Part shown: piece by piece, positions 18,562 to 27,442 of the stretch
How positions within the stretch are numbered: position 1 is the first letter of the stretch
Layout: every line of letters begins with the position of its first letter
NCBI RefSeq assembly: GCF_003970675.1
Contig: NZ_CP034562.1
Location: 3,348,001-3,412,000, forward strand
DNA length: 64,000 bases
Direction: 5' to 3'
Origin: Flammeovirga pectinis
Lineage (GTDB): Bacteria; Bacteroidota; Bacteroidia; Cytophagales; Flammeovirgaceae
Notes under the pieces: model-generated
The model's database searches: none
What the model was told of the DNA's origin: nothing
What the model saw: the letters and a program-made list of their open reading frames with translations, nothing else
Position numbers and translations under genes: made by a program

Positions 18562-18863
18562 TTCATAAAAATTAGTTAATCAGAAGTTGTGTGTTTTGGG
18601 AGCACACTTTTCATTTCATATACCCAATTTTACTAATGAAAAAGATGGTAATCGACACTCAAAAAAATAAAACGTTCACATTACACTTTGCAACGTTCCA
18701 AATCAAGAACCGGCACTTAATAACCATCACCTAAAGTAGTTTAAAGTACTATTTTCAAGTTTTACTTTGCTAAGAAAAATTCTTAAGAATTAATTCAAAA
18801 TTCTAATTTTCGAGAAGATTAACTATCTTTCTTGAAAGAAAACACTCCAACTTAAACGAAACT
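18562..18863. other. Divergent intergenic region upstream of the amylase
   Basis: About 300 AT-rich bases between the divergent amylase and epimerase-like genes. It must hold both promoters, but I find no exact TAnnTTTG box on either strand. A pair of direct repeats 21 bases apart (see the separate entry) is the only striking structure. Confidence 0.6.
18671..18698. promoter_or_regulatory. Candidate operator: tandem AACGTTC repeats
   Basis: AACGTTC occurs at 18671-18677 and again at 18692-18698, 21 bases apart, that is two helical turns, about 110 bases upstream of the amylase start. Tandem direct half-sites on one face of the helix are the usual layout for AraC-family binding sites, and the neighbouring gene encodes an AraC-type regulator. 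The link is inference from spacing and position. Confidence 0.35.
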
Positions 18864-19724
18864 ATGGATTTTAAAGAAATAAAAAGAGTAAGTGTAATTG
18901 GTGCTGGATGGCTTGGACTACCTCTTGTAGAGAAACTAATTAAAAATGGTTTTGAAGTTAAAGCAAGTGTAGGATCGGAAGAAAAACTATCGCTAATTTC
19001 TGATTTAGGGGCTACTCCATACTACTTAAGGTTTGACCCAACATGTAATGATCCTAAAGGATTAACTGACTTACTAGATACTGATGCTGTAATTATTTGT
19101 ATTGCTCCTCGTTATGGACAACATAAGATGATGACGTACCATGCAGAACAAATTAAAGTAATAAAAGATGTAATTGAGAAATTGCCTGTAAACAAAGTTA
19201 TTTACACTAGTTCTACGGGTGTTTATAAAGATTCTAATAAAGAAATTAATGAGAATGCTGAGACATCTGAACAACCTAGAGCTAAATCTGTTGTTCTTGC
19301 AGAAGAAGTTTTAAGATTAAATACAGACTTAGATGCTACTATTCTGCGTTTAGGTGGATTGATGGGCTACGATAGAATTCCTGCTAAATACGTTGATGGA
19401 AAAGAAGGTTTAAATAATGCTGAAATACCTGTGAATTATGTTTTTAGAGATGATGCTATTCGCGCCATCTTACATATTTTAGAAGTAAATGATCATAATA
19501 GCTGGAATAAAGTATTTAACGTTGTTGCACCTGAACACCCTCCTAAAAGAGTAGTTTACGAAAGTTCTGCTAAGTATGGAGATTACATTTCTCCTACGTT
19601 TGTAGAGACGGAAAAATCACCTCCTTTTAAAATTGTAAATGCTGATAAAATTCAGAAGAAAATTGGATTTACATTTCTATTTCCAAATCCATTAGAATTT
19701 AGTTACAACCATTTATCGCTTTAA
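18864..19724 (+). CDS. NAD(P)-dependent epimerase/dehydratase-like protein (YeeZ-like)
   Basis: A 286-residue soluble protein of the extended short-chain dehydrogenase fold. The N-terminus has the nucleotide-binding glycine motif in VIGAGWLGLPLVEKL. The region VIYTSSTGVYKDSN carries the Ser-rich active-site strand, but the classical YxxxK is not evident, as in YeeZ-type proteins, so catalytic activity is uncertain. The substrate is unknown. It has no clear operon partners; an inverted repeat directly follows the stop. Confidence 0.8.
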   Translation: MDFKEIKRVSVIGAGWLGLPLVEKLIKNGFEVKASVGSEEKLSLISDLGATPYYLRFDPTCNDPKGLTDLLDTDAVIICIAPRYGQHKMMTYHAEQIKVIKDVIEKLPVNKVIYTSSTGVYKDSNKEINENAETSEQPRAKSVVLAEEVLRLNTDLDATILRLGGLMGYDRIPAKYVDGKEGLNNAEIPVNYVFRDDAIRAILHILEVNDHNSWNKVFNVVAPEHPPKRVVYESSAKYGDYISPTFVETEKSPPFKIVNADKIQKKIGFTFLFPNPLEFSYNHLSL

Positions 19725-19758
19725 AAAAAAGAAACTCACTGCAATACAGTGAGTTTCT
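19723..19758 (-). terminator. Minus-strand-oriented terminator hairpin without a minus-strand gene upstream
   Basis: A 12-bp perfect stem AGAAACTCACTG/CAGTGAGTTTCT with a five-base loop. The T run (eight bases) lies on the minus-strand side; on the plus strand the stem is followed by CTCCCC. It may still end the epimerase transcript, but its ideal direction is for minus-strand RNA. Confidence 0.7.
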
Positions 19759-20173
19759 CTCCCCTTAACAATTAAACCAAATAATTTTTTAATATCCTTT
19801 TGTTTATTCTATCGAAAGAAAGAACTCACTTAGGGTTAAACCCTAGATACAAAACTTATTTGCATATTGTAAAGATAAGTTAATATTTAAAAACAGTACC
19901 GCTATTTCGCTTAACGCTTTCCTTTTTTCGATAAACACGATATTTCATTCGACAAATATTTCACCTTTAGCCTATATCATTCAAAATTCTTACTAATTGA
20001 GGCACTTTAAAAAGCCTAAATAGAAATTGTTTACTACCTCGTTCTTAAAAAAGTTAGGTGATTAAAAACTAAATAATCATCTTCAAAAATTAATAAATTA
20101 CTAATCATAATACTATAGATTAGTATTAGATAATTATCTTTACTAAAATTCAATACCGATATATCGATTTTAC
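19759..20173. other. Long intergenic region, possible small RNA on the minus strand
   Basis: About 415 bases without a credible reading frame. It contains an inverted repeat TTAGGGTTAAACCCTAG around 19830 and ends before the beta-barrel gene. The terminator at its left end faces the minus strand, which would suit a short RNA transcribed leftward from this region. I see no match to a known RNA family. Confidence 0.3.
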
Positions 20174-20935
20174 ATGCGCAGTATATATAAATCACTTCTT
20201 TTAATTTTCCCTTTAGTAGTTGTAATCACTCAATCTGCTATTGCTCAAAAAAACTTACTAGATCCTGCTAGAATTTCTGCAGGTATTAAAGGTGGTTATA
20301 CATCTTCTTCTGTAGGTTTTTACCCAGCAGTAAATAGATCTGCAGAGACTGCACCTACTTTTGGAATTGTGATGAAATATAATTCAGAAAAATATTTCGG
20401 AGCTCAGTTTGAAGTAAATTATGCTACAATTGGTTATAAAGAATTCAATAAAGAAGATATCACTGAAGAGGTGTACGAGCGTCAGTTTAATTACGTTCAA
20501 ATTCCCTTACTTACACACATATATATTGGAAAAAGAAAATTTCAATTTTTTATAACTGTGGGACCTGAGATTGATATTCTTGTAGGAGAGAAAAAGACAA
20601 TTCTTTCTGATATTAATAATCAAGCTTATGATTATTACGACAAACCTGCTAATCCTGTAGCTGTTTCTTTAGCAGGTGGTGCTGGAATAAATATCATTAC
20701 AGGGATTGGTCATTTTCAGTTAGAAGGAAGATTTTCTGCCAGTATGACAAATATTCTTAAAGAACCTGATAGATCTTCTACAGATAGATCTAACTCAACA
20801 TTTGGGGGTGTTAATTTCTCTTACTTAATACCTATTCAAGGATGGAAAGAAAAGCCTAAAAAATCATCGTTAATAGATGGCTTAATTCCTTCTAAAGAGG
20901 AAAATAAAAGCTCTAATTGGGAAAATAGAGACTAA
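20174..20935 (+). CDS. Outer-membrane beta-barrel protein (porin-family type)
   Basis: A 253-residue protein with signal peptide (residues 1-24, ending SAIAQ) and alternating strands typical of the small outer-membrane barrels annotated as PF13568 in Bacteroidota: RISAGIKGGYTSSSVGF at the start and GVNFSYLIPI as a late strand. An extra 30-residue basic and hydrophilic tail (EKPKKSSLIDGLIPSKEENK) follows the last strand, unusual for a barrel that should end in an aromatic residue, and may lie in the periplasm. Role unknown. Confidence 0.8.
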   Translation: MRSIYKSLLLIFPLVVVITQSAIAQKNLLDPARISAGIKGGYTSSSVGFYPAVNRSAETAPTFGIVMKYNSEKYFGAQFEVNYATIGYKEFNKEDITEEVYERQFNYVQIPLLTHIYIGKRKFQFFITVGPEIDILVGEKKTILSDINNQAYDYYDKPANPVAVSLAGGAGINIITGIGHFQLEGRFSASMTNILKEPDRSSTDRSNSTFGGVNFSYLIPIQGWKEKPKKSSLIDGLIPSKEENKSSNWENRD

Positions 20936-20936
20936 T

Positions 20937-22262
20937 TTACATACTATCTCCTTTAGAAGTTAGATAATTTAAAATATCATCCGCTGCAACTTTAAACGTT
21001 TTATCCAGCTTTGCACTTTTAAATGAGTTAATAGCAATGTCTAACTCATTTTCTTTCATTGCAGCAATACCTAAAGTAAAATAATATTTAGATTTAGTTT
21101 TTACATCTAAACCATTGTATTGTACTAAGTCTTCTAAAACAACTATTGATTCGTCTGTTTTATCTTGCTTAAATAAAGCTACTGCTTTTGTATACTTTAC
21201 TAAATAATTATAAGGATCTAATACTAGCGCCGAATCACAAGAAACTACAGCTTCCTGAAACTTCTCAGAGCTTAATTGCCAATTTGCTACATCTTCATAC
21301 ACTTTAGCCTTCATTTGCTTGTCCTCAAGATTATCAATCATCATGTATGCTTTTCTAATCTGTTCAGATTTATCTGAAGTAACCTCAGCAATTTTTATTT
21401 GCAATTCATGCAATTTTAGATTACTCTGATCTTGTTTTAGTGCATTGAAAAGTAAATTTGTAGATTTATCGAAATCATAGATTTGGAAATAGCATAATGC
21501 TATCCAATACTTATATTCTGGTGTTAGCTTGGCTACCAATTTTTTATAAGGACCATAATTAGCTTTTGATAATACATTTGCTAATTTCTCATACTCCTCT
21601 AAATTGTAATAAGCGTAACCTAACTCATAGTAAAATCTTGCTGTCTGAGAATGTTTTTCTGAAGGAACATAATTCAATGCTTTTTTAATATCCACTACAG
21701 CATCATTATATTCTTTATTCATGTTGTGTAACTTAGCAGAATAATAGAGTGCGATATAGTTATTATCAGCCACAGATAATACATCTTCAATATGAGGACG
21801 GATTTTATCATACTCTTCTTCTTTAAAGAGCATCATGATAATCTGATTCTTAGCTGTAATTCTTTGTGATGGATTTGATAAGTATTTAAAAGACTCATCA
21901 TAATAATGTATAGCCTCTTTAAAATAATCTTTTCTTAAATAAAGTCTTGCTAATTGATAATTCATAAATCCATTCTCAGGAAAACGTCTTGTCCCTTCTA
22001 CAAAGGTATCAATAGCATTATTAAATTCATTCAAAACAACTTGACACCTAGCTTTCTTTAAGTAAAAATTCTCTTGAAGAGAATCATAACTAATGGCTAA
22101 ACTATATTCATCGATAGCTTCTCTAAACTTTTTTTGTTTATATAACTCATCTGCTTGAACGTAATGATCAAGGGATTTATCTTCCTGTGCAAAAAGGTTT
22201 TCTGTAGTTGAAAAACTTAGTATGGAAGTAATCGAAAGCACGTAAAATAGTATTCGAGTCAT
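20937..22262 (-). CDS. Exported tetratricopeptide-repeat protein
   Basis: A 441-residue protein with signal peptide (1-25, ending NLFAQ) followed by TPR helix pairs along its length, clearest at residues 33-66 (ADELYKQKKFREAIDEYSLA), 95-128 and 300-340. TPR proteins of this kind scaffold envelope complexes in Bacteroidota, but no partner can be named. Its stop is 1 base from the stop of the convergent barrel gene, leaving no room for a terminator between them. Confidence 0.85.
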   Translation of the reverse strand: MTRILFYVLSITSILSFSTTENLFAQEDKSLDHYVQADELYKQKKFREAIDEYSLAISYDSLQENFYLKKARCQVVLNEFNNAIDTFVEGTRRFPENGFMNYQLARLYLRKDYFKEAIHYYDESFKYLSNPSQRITAKNQIIMMLFKEEEYDKIRPHIEDVLSVADNNYIALYYSAKLHNMNKEYNDAVVDIKKALNYVPSEKHSQTARFYYELGYAYYNLEEYEKLANVLSKANYGPYKKLVAKLTPEYKYWIALCYFQIYDFDKSTNLLFNALKQDQSNLKLHELQIKIAEVTSDKSEQIRKAYMMIDNLEDKQMKAKVYEDVANWQLSSEKFQEAVVSCDSALVLDPYNYLVKYTKAVALFKQDKTDESIVVLEDLVQYNGLDVKTKSKYYFTLGIAAMKENELDIAINSFKSAKLDKTFKVAADDILNYLTSKGDSM

Positions 22263-22340
22263 ATGGCAAAAAATTGAAGAGTACTTATTGTTTCGTTAGA
22301 ATAGTCAATCATCAAATACTCTTTTGAAAATCTAATACTA

Positions 22341-22383
22341 AAAATCACTTAATTAAAAATATCAATATATATAATTAAGTGAT
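22341..22383 (-). terminator. Probable terminator after the cupin gene
   Basis: A 12-bp AT-rich stem ATCACTTAATTA/TAATTAAGTGAT with TTTTTAG following on the minus strand, about 42 bases past the cupin stop. Confidence 0.55.
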
Positions 22384-22424
22384 CAATTAACAATTATTAT
22401 TTCAATTTTTATTCCAAAATTAAA

Positions 22425-22874
22425 TTAAGAATAAAATTTATCGTCTGTATAATCCCTTTGCAACCAATTTACCATGTCTTTTTCGTAATCATCTGGGTCG
22501 TAATCCGAAGATGCTAACGTAACGGAAATTGCTCCTTTGCTAAAATATAAAGTACGCCAAACCCTTGGAGGTAAGTACAACCCTTGGCATGGGTTATCAA
22601 GTAAAAATACCTGGCGTTTCATATCTTCCAAGATAACCTCTACTTCAATTGTACCATTTATAGCAACAATAACTTCTTCAGTTTCTTTGTGTGCGTGGTT
22701 TCCTCTAACAGTATCTTTATTTGCTCCATGCGTCCAAAATACTCTTTTAATGAGAAAAGGCACCTGTTTCATTTCTTGCACAGGTGTTAAGAACCCCATA
22801 CTGTAGGAGCCATGTTCTTCTAATTCTATTATTCTAGGAACAGAGTTAATCAACTTCTTCTTCTTTAAAGTCAT
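22425..22874 (-). CDS. FdtA/QdtA-like dTDP-sugar 3,4-ketoisomerase (WxcM-like cupin)
   Basis: A 149-residue single-domain cupin. The motif VRGNHAHKETEEVIVAINGT and the later LYLPPRVWRTLYFS are the hallmarks of the FdtA/QdtA/WxcM family, which converts dTDP-4-keto-6-deoxyglucose to 3-keto sugars for O-antigen or S-layer glycans; the active-site His pair (HAH) is present. No other nucleotide-sugar gene is nearby, unusual for this family. It follows the C1 peptidase gene but lies beyond that gene's terminator. Confidence 0.85.
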   Translation of the reverse strand: MTLKKKKLINSVPRIIELEEHGSYSMGFLTPVQEMKQVPFLIKRVFWTHGANKDTVRGNHAHKETEEVIVAINGTIEVEVILEDMKRQVFLLDNPCQGLYLPPRVWRTLYFSKGAISVTLASSDYDPDDYEKDMVNWLQRDYTDDKFYS

Positions 22875-22894
22875 CGCACTATAGAGATAGTATA

Positions 22895-22932
22895 AAAAAT
22901 AGAACTACTCTAAGCACACAAACTTAGAGTAG
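22895..22932 (-). terminator. Terminator after the C1 peptidase gene
   Basis: A 10-bp perfect stem CTACTCTAAG/CTTAGAGTAG (22905-22914 with 22923-22932), followed on the minus strand by TTCTATTTTTT. Confidence 0.7.
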
Positions 22933-22944
22933 CCCTTCTCTAAT

Positions 22945-24060
22945 TTAAATTAGACCAATTTTCTTTTTAATATCGTTAGGGATCGCATCCTTATGTACCA
23001 TTACCGACACAGTTTTCATTTGGATGTATCCTTCAGACATATATAAATATCCACCAAAATCATTCGAGCTTGCACCCCATGAATTTTTAGTAACATAATA
23101 TTTTTTTCCATCATCATCTTTTACAACACCTACAATATGCATAAGATGATCGTCTGTTGTTGCATAAGAATTGTAAGCTTCCTGACGAGCTTCTGTTGAA
23201 ACTTTAGGTTCCTTACCGTTTTTATCTTCTATTGTTGCTTTTCCATTTTGATGAGAAAAAGACTTCTCACTAACATCTCCATCCCAAGCTAAAGAATAAC
23301 CTTTATCCAAAGCATTATCCATTACTCTTTGTAATTGATCTAGTGGTAGATTATAATAAATTCCATTTGACCAGTTGTCTGGAATTTGCAACACACACGG
23401 AGCATAATCATCATAATTTGTAAATGATGTCAACTCAATATAATCTTTAGGGTCAAAATCCATTGTTTTTGCAAAAGATTTTGGTGTGTATTCTTTTCCG
23501 TCAACCTCAAATTCTTCAGGCGTTTCACCCATGTAAGCATCCAAAACTGCATTTAAAGCATCTTTCCAATGGTCTGTTACAGAAGAAGCTGAAGCTAATG
23601 TTGTTAACATACTCTCCATTACCCCAAATAACTCTTGGTGGTCATATTGTCCTTTTGAACCATTCTTGCCATCGTATGCACCATTAGGAACAAATCCATT
23701 TTCTGAAATTACATGCATTACATCATGTGCTAAGCCACCTTCTCCAAATTGAGTTTTACCGTGTCTGCGCACATATCTTTCTGCTTTATTTGGATACGTA
23801 TTTCTAACAAAATACATTTCCGAAATATCGAATTCTCCTTTCCCTTTACGCATTAATTCAGACTCAATGAAAGAGGTAGTTGAAAAACTCCAACATGTAC
23901 CTGTTCTTCCCTGACTCTTTACAGGAGTTGTCTTTACTTGATGTACAACTTTTAAATTAGTACCATCTACAATTCCAGGATCTTGAGCTAATGCTGTTAC
24001 AGAAGAAATACTTGCTAGTAAAACAGAAGCTATTACATTTCTAAAAGAAATAAACTTCAT
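22945..24060 (-). CDS. Secreted papain-fold cysteine peptidase (C1B, bleomycin-hydrolase-like)
   Basis: A 371-residue peptidase with signal peptide (1-25, ending VTALAQ). The catalytic Cys is in GRTGTCWSFSTTSF, the His in DHLMHIVGV and the Asn in VTKNSWGASS, with the Gln of the oxyanion hole in VKSQGRTG. The sequence is nearer bleomycin hydrolase/PepC than papain, yet it is shorter than those (about 450 residues) and exported, whereas PepC is cytoplasmic. It probably degrades peptides in the periplasm or outside. Confidence 0.92.
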   Translation of the reverse strand: MKFISFRNVIASVLLASISSVTALAQDPGIVDGTNLKVVHQVKTTPVKSQGRTGTCWSFSTTSFIESELMRKGKGEFDISEMYFVRNTYPNKAERYVRRHGKTQFGEGGLAHDVMHVISENGFVPNGAYDGKNGSKGQYDHQELFGVMESMLTTLASASSVTDHWKDALNAVLDAYMGETPEEFEVDGKEYTPKSFAKTMDFDPKDYIELTSFTNYDDYAPCVLQIPDNWSNGIYYNLPLDQLQRVMDNALDKGYSLAWDGDVSEKSFSHQNGKATIEDKNGKEPKVSTEARQEAYNSYATTDDHLMHIVGVVKDDDGKKYYVTKNSWGASSNDFGGYLYMSEGYIQMKTVSVMVHKDAIPNDIKKKIGLI

Positions 24061-24163
24061 AAAATAATATTATTTGATTGTATAATTACATTTGTATTTT
24101 CCATTTCAAATTTACTGATTTTAAGAGTTAATTTCTAATTTTCATGACTTCATTTTTATGAAT

Positions 24164-24385
24164 TTAAGGTACAGGGTCATATCCACTACCTCCCCACGGA
24201 TGGCAACTCTTTATTCGTTTAAAAGCAAGCTTACCTCCTTTTACTAAACCATGTTTTTTTAAAGCTTGGATAGTATACTCAGAACATGTAGGTGAATATC
24301 TACATGATGAAGGCGTATATGGTGAGATTAAAAGTTGGTAACTTCTCACTAAAATCACTAAAAACTGTGCAAAAACCTTTTTCAT
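24164..24385 (-). CDS. yidD: Membrane protein insertion efficiency factor YidD
   Basis: A 73-residue protein with the family signature [20 protein letters not shown] and the C-terminal [13 protein letters not shown]. YidD assists the YidC insertase at the inner membrane. In many bacteria it lies in the rnpA-yidC cluster; here it stands alone, divergent from sucD. Identification is secure from the conserved cysteines and the terminal motif. Confidence 0.95.
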   Translation of the reverse strand: MKKVFAQFLVILVRSYQLLISPYTPSSCRYSPTCSEYTIQALKKHGLVKGGKLAFKRIKSCHPWGGSGYDPVP

Positions 24386-24560
24386 ATTCGTGTATTCGGG
24401 TATAAGTCGATAAAAAAACCGCGTTTTTGACCCATTCAGGAGATTACAATGATTATTTGTAATAAAAAGAATGATCTTTATTCACATTGACAATCTTATT
24501 GTATAAATTGCAAGCTTAAAGGTAATATTAAAATTTACTAACAAATAACCAACTGCAACC

Positions 24561-25439
24561 ATGAGTGTATTGGTCAATAAAGACTCAAAAGTAATTGTTC
24601 AAGGATTCACAGGATCTGAGGGCAGTTTCCACGCCGAGCAAATGATTGCTTACGGCACAAATGTAGTAGGTGGAGTTACTCCAGGTAAAGGAGGACAAAC
24701 TCACCTAGATCGTCCTGTATTTAATACTGTATCTGATGCAGTAACTCAAGCGGGTGCTAATGTTTCTATCATTTTTGTACCACCAGCTTTTGCTGCTGAT
24801 GCAATTATGGAAGCTGCAGATGCTGGAATCAAAGTAATTATTGCAATTACTGAAGGAATTCCTGTTGCAGATATGGTAAAAGCGAAAAACTACTTAACAG
24901 GTAAAGATGTAACACTTATCGGACCTAACTGTCCTGGTGTTATCACTCCAGGTGAAGCTAAAGTTGGTATTATGCCAGGCTTTATTTTCTCTCCAGGTAA
25001 GGTAGGTATCGTTTCTAAATCAGGAACTTTAACGTACGAAGCAGCAGATCAAATTGTGAAAGCTGGTTTCGGTGTTTCTACTGCAATTGGAATTGGTGGT
25101 GATCCAATTATTGGAACATCTACTAAAGAAGCTGTACAGTTATTAATGGCTGACCCTGATACTGAAGCAATCGTAATGATTGGTGAAATTGGTGGTAACT
25201 ATGAAGCTGAAGCTTCTAAATGGATCCAAGAACAAGGTAATCCAAAACCTGTTGTTGGTTTTATTGCAGGTCAAACTGCTCCAAAAGGTAGAAGAATGGG
25301 TCATGCTGGTGCTATCGTTGGTGGCGAAGATGACACTGCTGAAGCAAAAATGCGTATTATGGCAGAGTGTGGAATTGCGGTTTCAAAATCTCCAGCTGAT
25401 ATTGGTGATACATTATCTAAGCTTTTAGTTAAAGCATAG
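24561..25439 (+). CDS. sucD: Succinate-CoA ligase, alpha subunit
   Basis: A 292-residue subunit of the TCA-cycle enzyme that interconverts succinyl-CoA and succinate with nucleotide synthesis. The CoA-binding Rossmann domain begins [18 protein letters not shown]; the phosphorylated active-site His is in [12 protein letters not shown]. Full length. The beta-subunit gene sucC is not in the window, so the two subunits are encoded apart, as is common in Bacteroidota. It ends at a strong terminator. Confidence 0.97.
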   Translation: MSVLVNKDSKVIVQGFTGSEGSFHAEQMIAYGTNVVGGVTPGKGGQTHLDRPVFNTVSDAVTQAGANVSIIFVPPAFAADAIMEAADAGIKVIIAITEGIPVADMVKAKNYLTGKDVTLIGPNCPGVITPGEAKVGIMPGFIFSPGKVGIVSKSGTLTYEAADQIVKAGFGVSTAIGIGGDPIIGTSTKEAVQLLMADPDTEAIVMIGEIGGNYEAEASKWIQEQGNPKPVVGFIAGQTAPKGRRMGHAGAIVGGEDDTAEAKMRIMAECGIAVSKSPADIGDTLSKLLVKA

Positions 25440-25458
25440 AGTATTTACTCCTATACAC

Positions 25459-25500
25459 AAAAGCCCTTTCTAAATAATTTAGAAAGGGCTTTTGTTTTTA
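25459..25500. terminator. Bidirectional terminator between sucD and the OmpA-like gene
   Basis: A 17-bp perfect inverted repeat around AAAGCCCTTTCTAAAT, with T-rich tracts on both sides, between convergent genes. Confidence 0.92.
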
Positions 25501-25513
25501 TATCTTTTTTATA

Positions 25514-26233
25514 CTAGATACTTTCTAATATAAATTCTACTCTTCTGTTTTGTAAATGCATTGAATTAGAGCATTTAACTCCATTATCGCATTTATTTAT
25601 TAGTTCGTCTTCCCCAATTCCTTCAGCAAAGATGTTAGATGCTAAAATCTTTTCAGCCATTAAAAGCTCTTTAATGTAATCAGCTCTTCTTTGTGTTACT
25701 TCTTTGTTGTATTCATCAGAACCTCTAGAATCAGAATGTACTTTAACAGTAACTTTTATGTTTGAAAATTCTTTCATCAAATCACTTAGCACCTGTATAT
25801 GTTCTTCGCCATTATTGATTTTATAATGACTATTAATCTCAAATTCTAAATTTGAAAAAACGTAAGTTTCATTGAGTCTTACTTCATCAATAGTATAAGT
25901 AACATCAATTTCTTCTTCAGTAGATAATCCAACTGTAGAAAATGAATGTATTAACTGATCAAAGTACTTTGGTTTTGTTCCATGTACTGTAAAATCAGAT
26001 TCATCATTTAAGGTAATAACGAATTTACCTTCCTGATCTGTATAAATTGTAGTCTTGGCACCACTTTTGGTATTCTCTACACAAACCTTAACACCTTCAA
26101 CCGTATTACCGGTTTTACTATCAAGGTAAAGGCCTTTAAGTGTAAATTCATTATTTTCTGCTAAAGTAATTGATGAGATAAATAGCAAAAAGTAGCACAA
26201 AGGGTTTTTAGTAAGTAAATGAGTAAATCGCAT
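25514..26233 (-). CDS. OmpA-family protein with N-terminal carboxypeptidase-regulatory-like domain (copy 1)
   Basis: A 239-residue exported protein. A signal segment (about 8-25) is followed by a small beta domain (FTLKGLYLDSKTGNTVEGVK, residues 30-100) of the carboxypeptidase-regulatory/Cna-B type and a C-terminal OmpA peptidoglycan-binding domain (130-239). The diaminopimelate-contact residues are both present: Asp in VHSDSRGSDEYN and Arg in VTQRRADYI. A short cysteine loop (NKCDNGVKCSN) precedes NRRVEFIL. It probably anchors the envelope to peptidoglycan. Divergent from a paralogue at 26435. Confidence 0.88.
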   Translation of the reverse strand: MRFTHLLTKNPLCYFLLFISSITLAENNEFTLKGLYLDSKTGNTVEGVKVCVENTKSGAKTTIYTDQEGKFVITLNDESDFTVHGTKPKYFDQLIHSFSTVGLSTEEEIDVTYTIDEVRLNETYVFSNLEFEINSHYKINNGEEHIQVLSDLMKEFSNIKVTVKVHSDSRGSDEYNKEVTQRRADYIKELLMAEKILASNIFAEGIGEDELINKCDNGVKCSNSMHLQNRRVEFILESI

Positions 26234-26434
26234 AATATAAATACCGATTAGATTTGGTATTAAAATGAAGTTTTAAAAGTCAAATATACAAAATATAAAC
26301 GTTTGTTAATAAATTAAGTTGTGTAAAATACCTATTTTTCTTACTCAATTAGAAATCAACCTTAATTTCAACATTGTTTGATACAGCGTATAAAAAATGA
26401 TTTATTAATTATTGATATTCAATAAATTAAGCTT

Positions 26435-27418
26435 ATGATTAGAGGGATTATCATATATTTTTACTTTTTAGCCCTTAGTCTTACTTCAGTCTACGCGCAG
26501 ACTGATGATCAATTTACTGTTATTGGAAGAATTAATTCTGATAAAGGGAAAAGCATTGAAGATGTTGAAGTGATTGTGTATACCCTAAATCAAAACGAAA
26601 AAAGTAATAAAGTTCGGTTAGAACAAATCTCTTCTACTATATCTAATGAGGAAGGGAGATATGAATTGCACTTACCCGTAGATAATAATTATAAAGTTGC
26701 TTATTTTAAATCTGGTTGGAAAACTATTGATAAGCCTTTAATTATTCATGCAATTGATGCCAAAGAAAATCAAAAAATAAGTGTACATTCTAGTTTAGAT
26801 AAAGGTGATGGATTACTTACTCTAAACGGTATTGTTATAAATAATAGCAAAGAATTACTTCGACTTTACATTCATAATGTACAGAGCAAAACAACGCTCT
26901 TCTTACCTGATATCACAAAAAACTTCCACACTTTATTACAATCTAAAGGGGAGTACGAGATTAAAGTAATTTCTGATGAGAATTATATTCTTTATGATGA
27001 AAAAATTAAAGTAGATGCAAAATCAACAGAAGTTGATATTATGCTAAGTAATTATAGAAAAAGACTTCCTAATTATCCTTTTGATATCAACACAGGTCAA
27101 CTTTCTGCAGAAGGTAAATCTGAGCTCAATCTACTCGCTGAAGAAATAAAATCAGATCAGACTCTTAAAATTACTATTGAGTGTCATACCGATTCTAGAG
27201 GTGATGATGAATTCAATCTAAAAAAATCTAAAGAACAAGCAGAATCTATCAAAAACTACTTAATTTTACAAGGTGTATCTCCTAATAGGATAAATGCTAA
27301 TGGTTTTGGTGAAAACTTATTACTAAATGAGTGTAAGAATAACGTAAAATGTTCTAACTTAAAGCATCTTGAAAACAGGAGAGTTGAATATTTATTTTCA
27401 ATAAGCAATTCAAACTAA
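26435..27418 (+). CDS. OmpA-family protein with N-terminal beta domain (copy 2)
   Basis: A 327-residue paralogue of the divergent gene at 25514. It has a signal peptide (1-21, ending VYAQ), a regulatory-like beta domain (25-100), a second beta stretch (120-205) and an OmpA domain (215-327) with the same cysteine loop (NECKNNVKCSN). The Asp of HTDSRGDDEFN is kept, but the Arg expected before Ala in the next helix is Gln (SKEQAESIK), so binding to diaminopimelate may be weakened. It precedes the pseudophosphatase-LysM-like gene by 24 bases. Confidence 0.87.
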   Translation: MIRGIIIYFYFLALSLTSVYAQTDDQFTVIGRINSDKGKSIEDVEVIVYTLNQNEKSNKVRLEQISSTISNEEGRYELHLPVDNNYKVAYFKSGWKTIDKPLIIHAIDAKENQKISVHSSLDKGDGLLTLNGIVINNSKELLRLYIHNVQSKTTLFLPDITKNFHTLLQSKGEYEIKVISDENYILYDEKIKVDAKSTEVDIMLSNYRKRLPNYPFDINTGQLSAEGKSELNLLAEEIKSDQTLKITIECHTDSRGDDEFNLKKSKEQAESIKNYLILQGVSPNRINANGFGENLLLNECKNNVKCSNLKHLENRRVEYLFSISNSN

Positions 27419-27442
27419 CTGCTTATTCCTTTATAATGTAGA

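Noticed and set aside
25180-25428. An 82-residue plus-strand frame inside sucD
   Set aside because: It is an alternative frame of a highly conserved gene.
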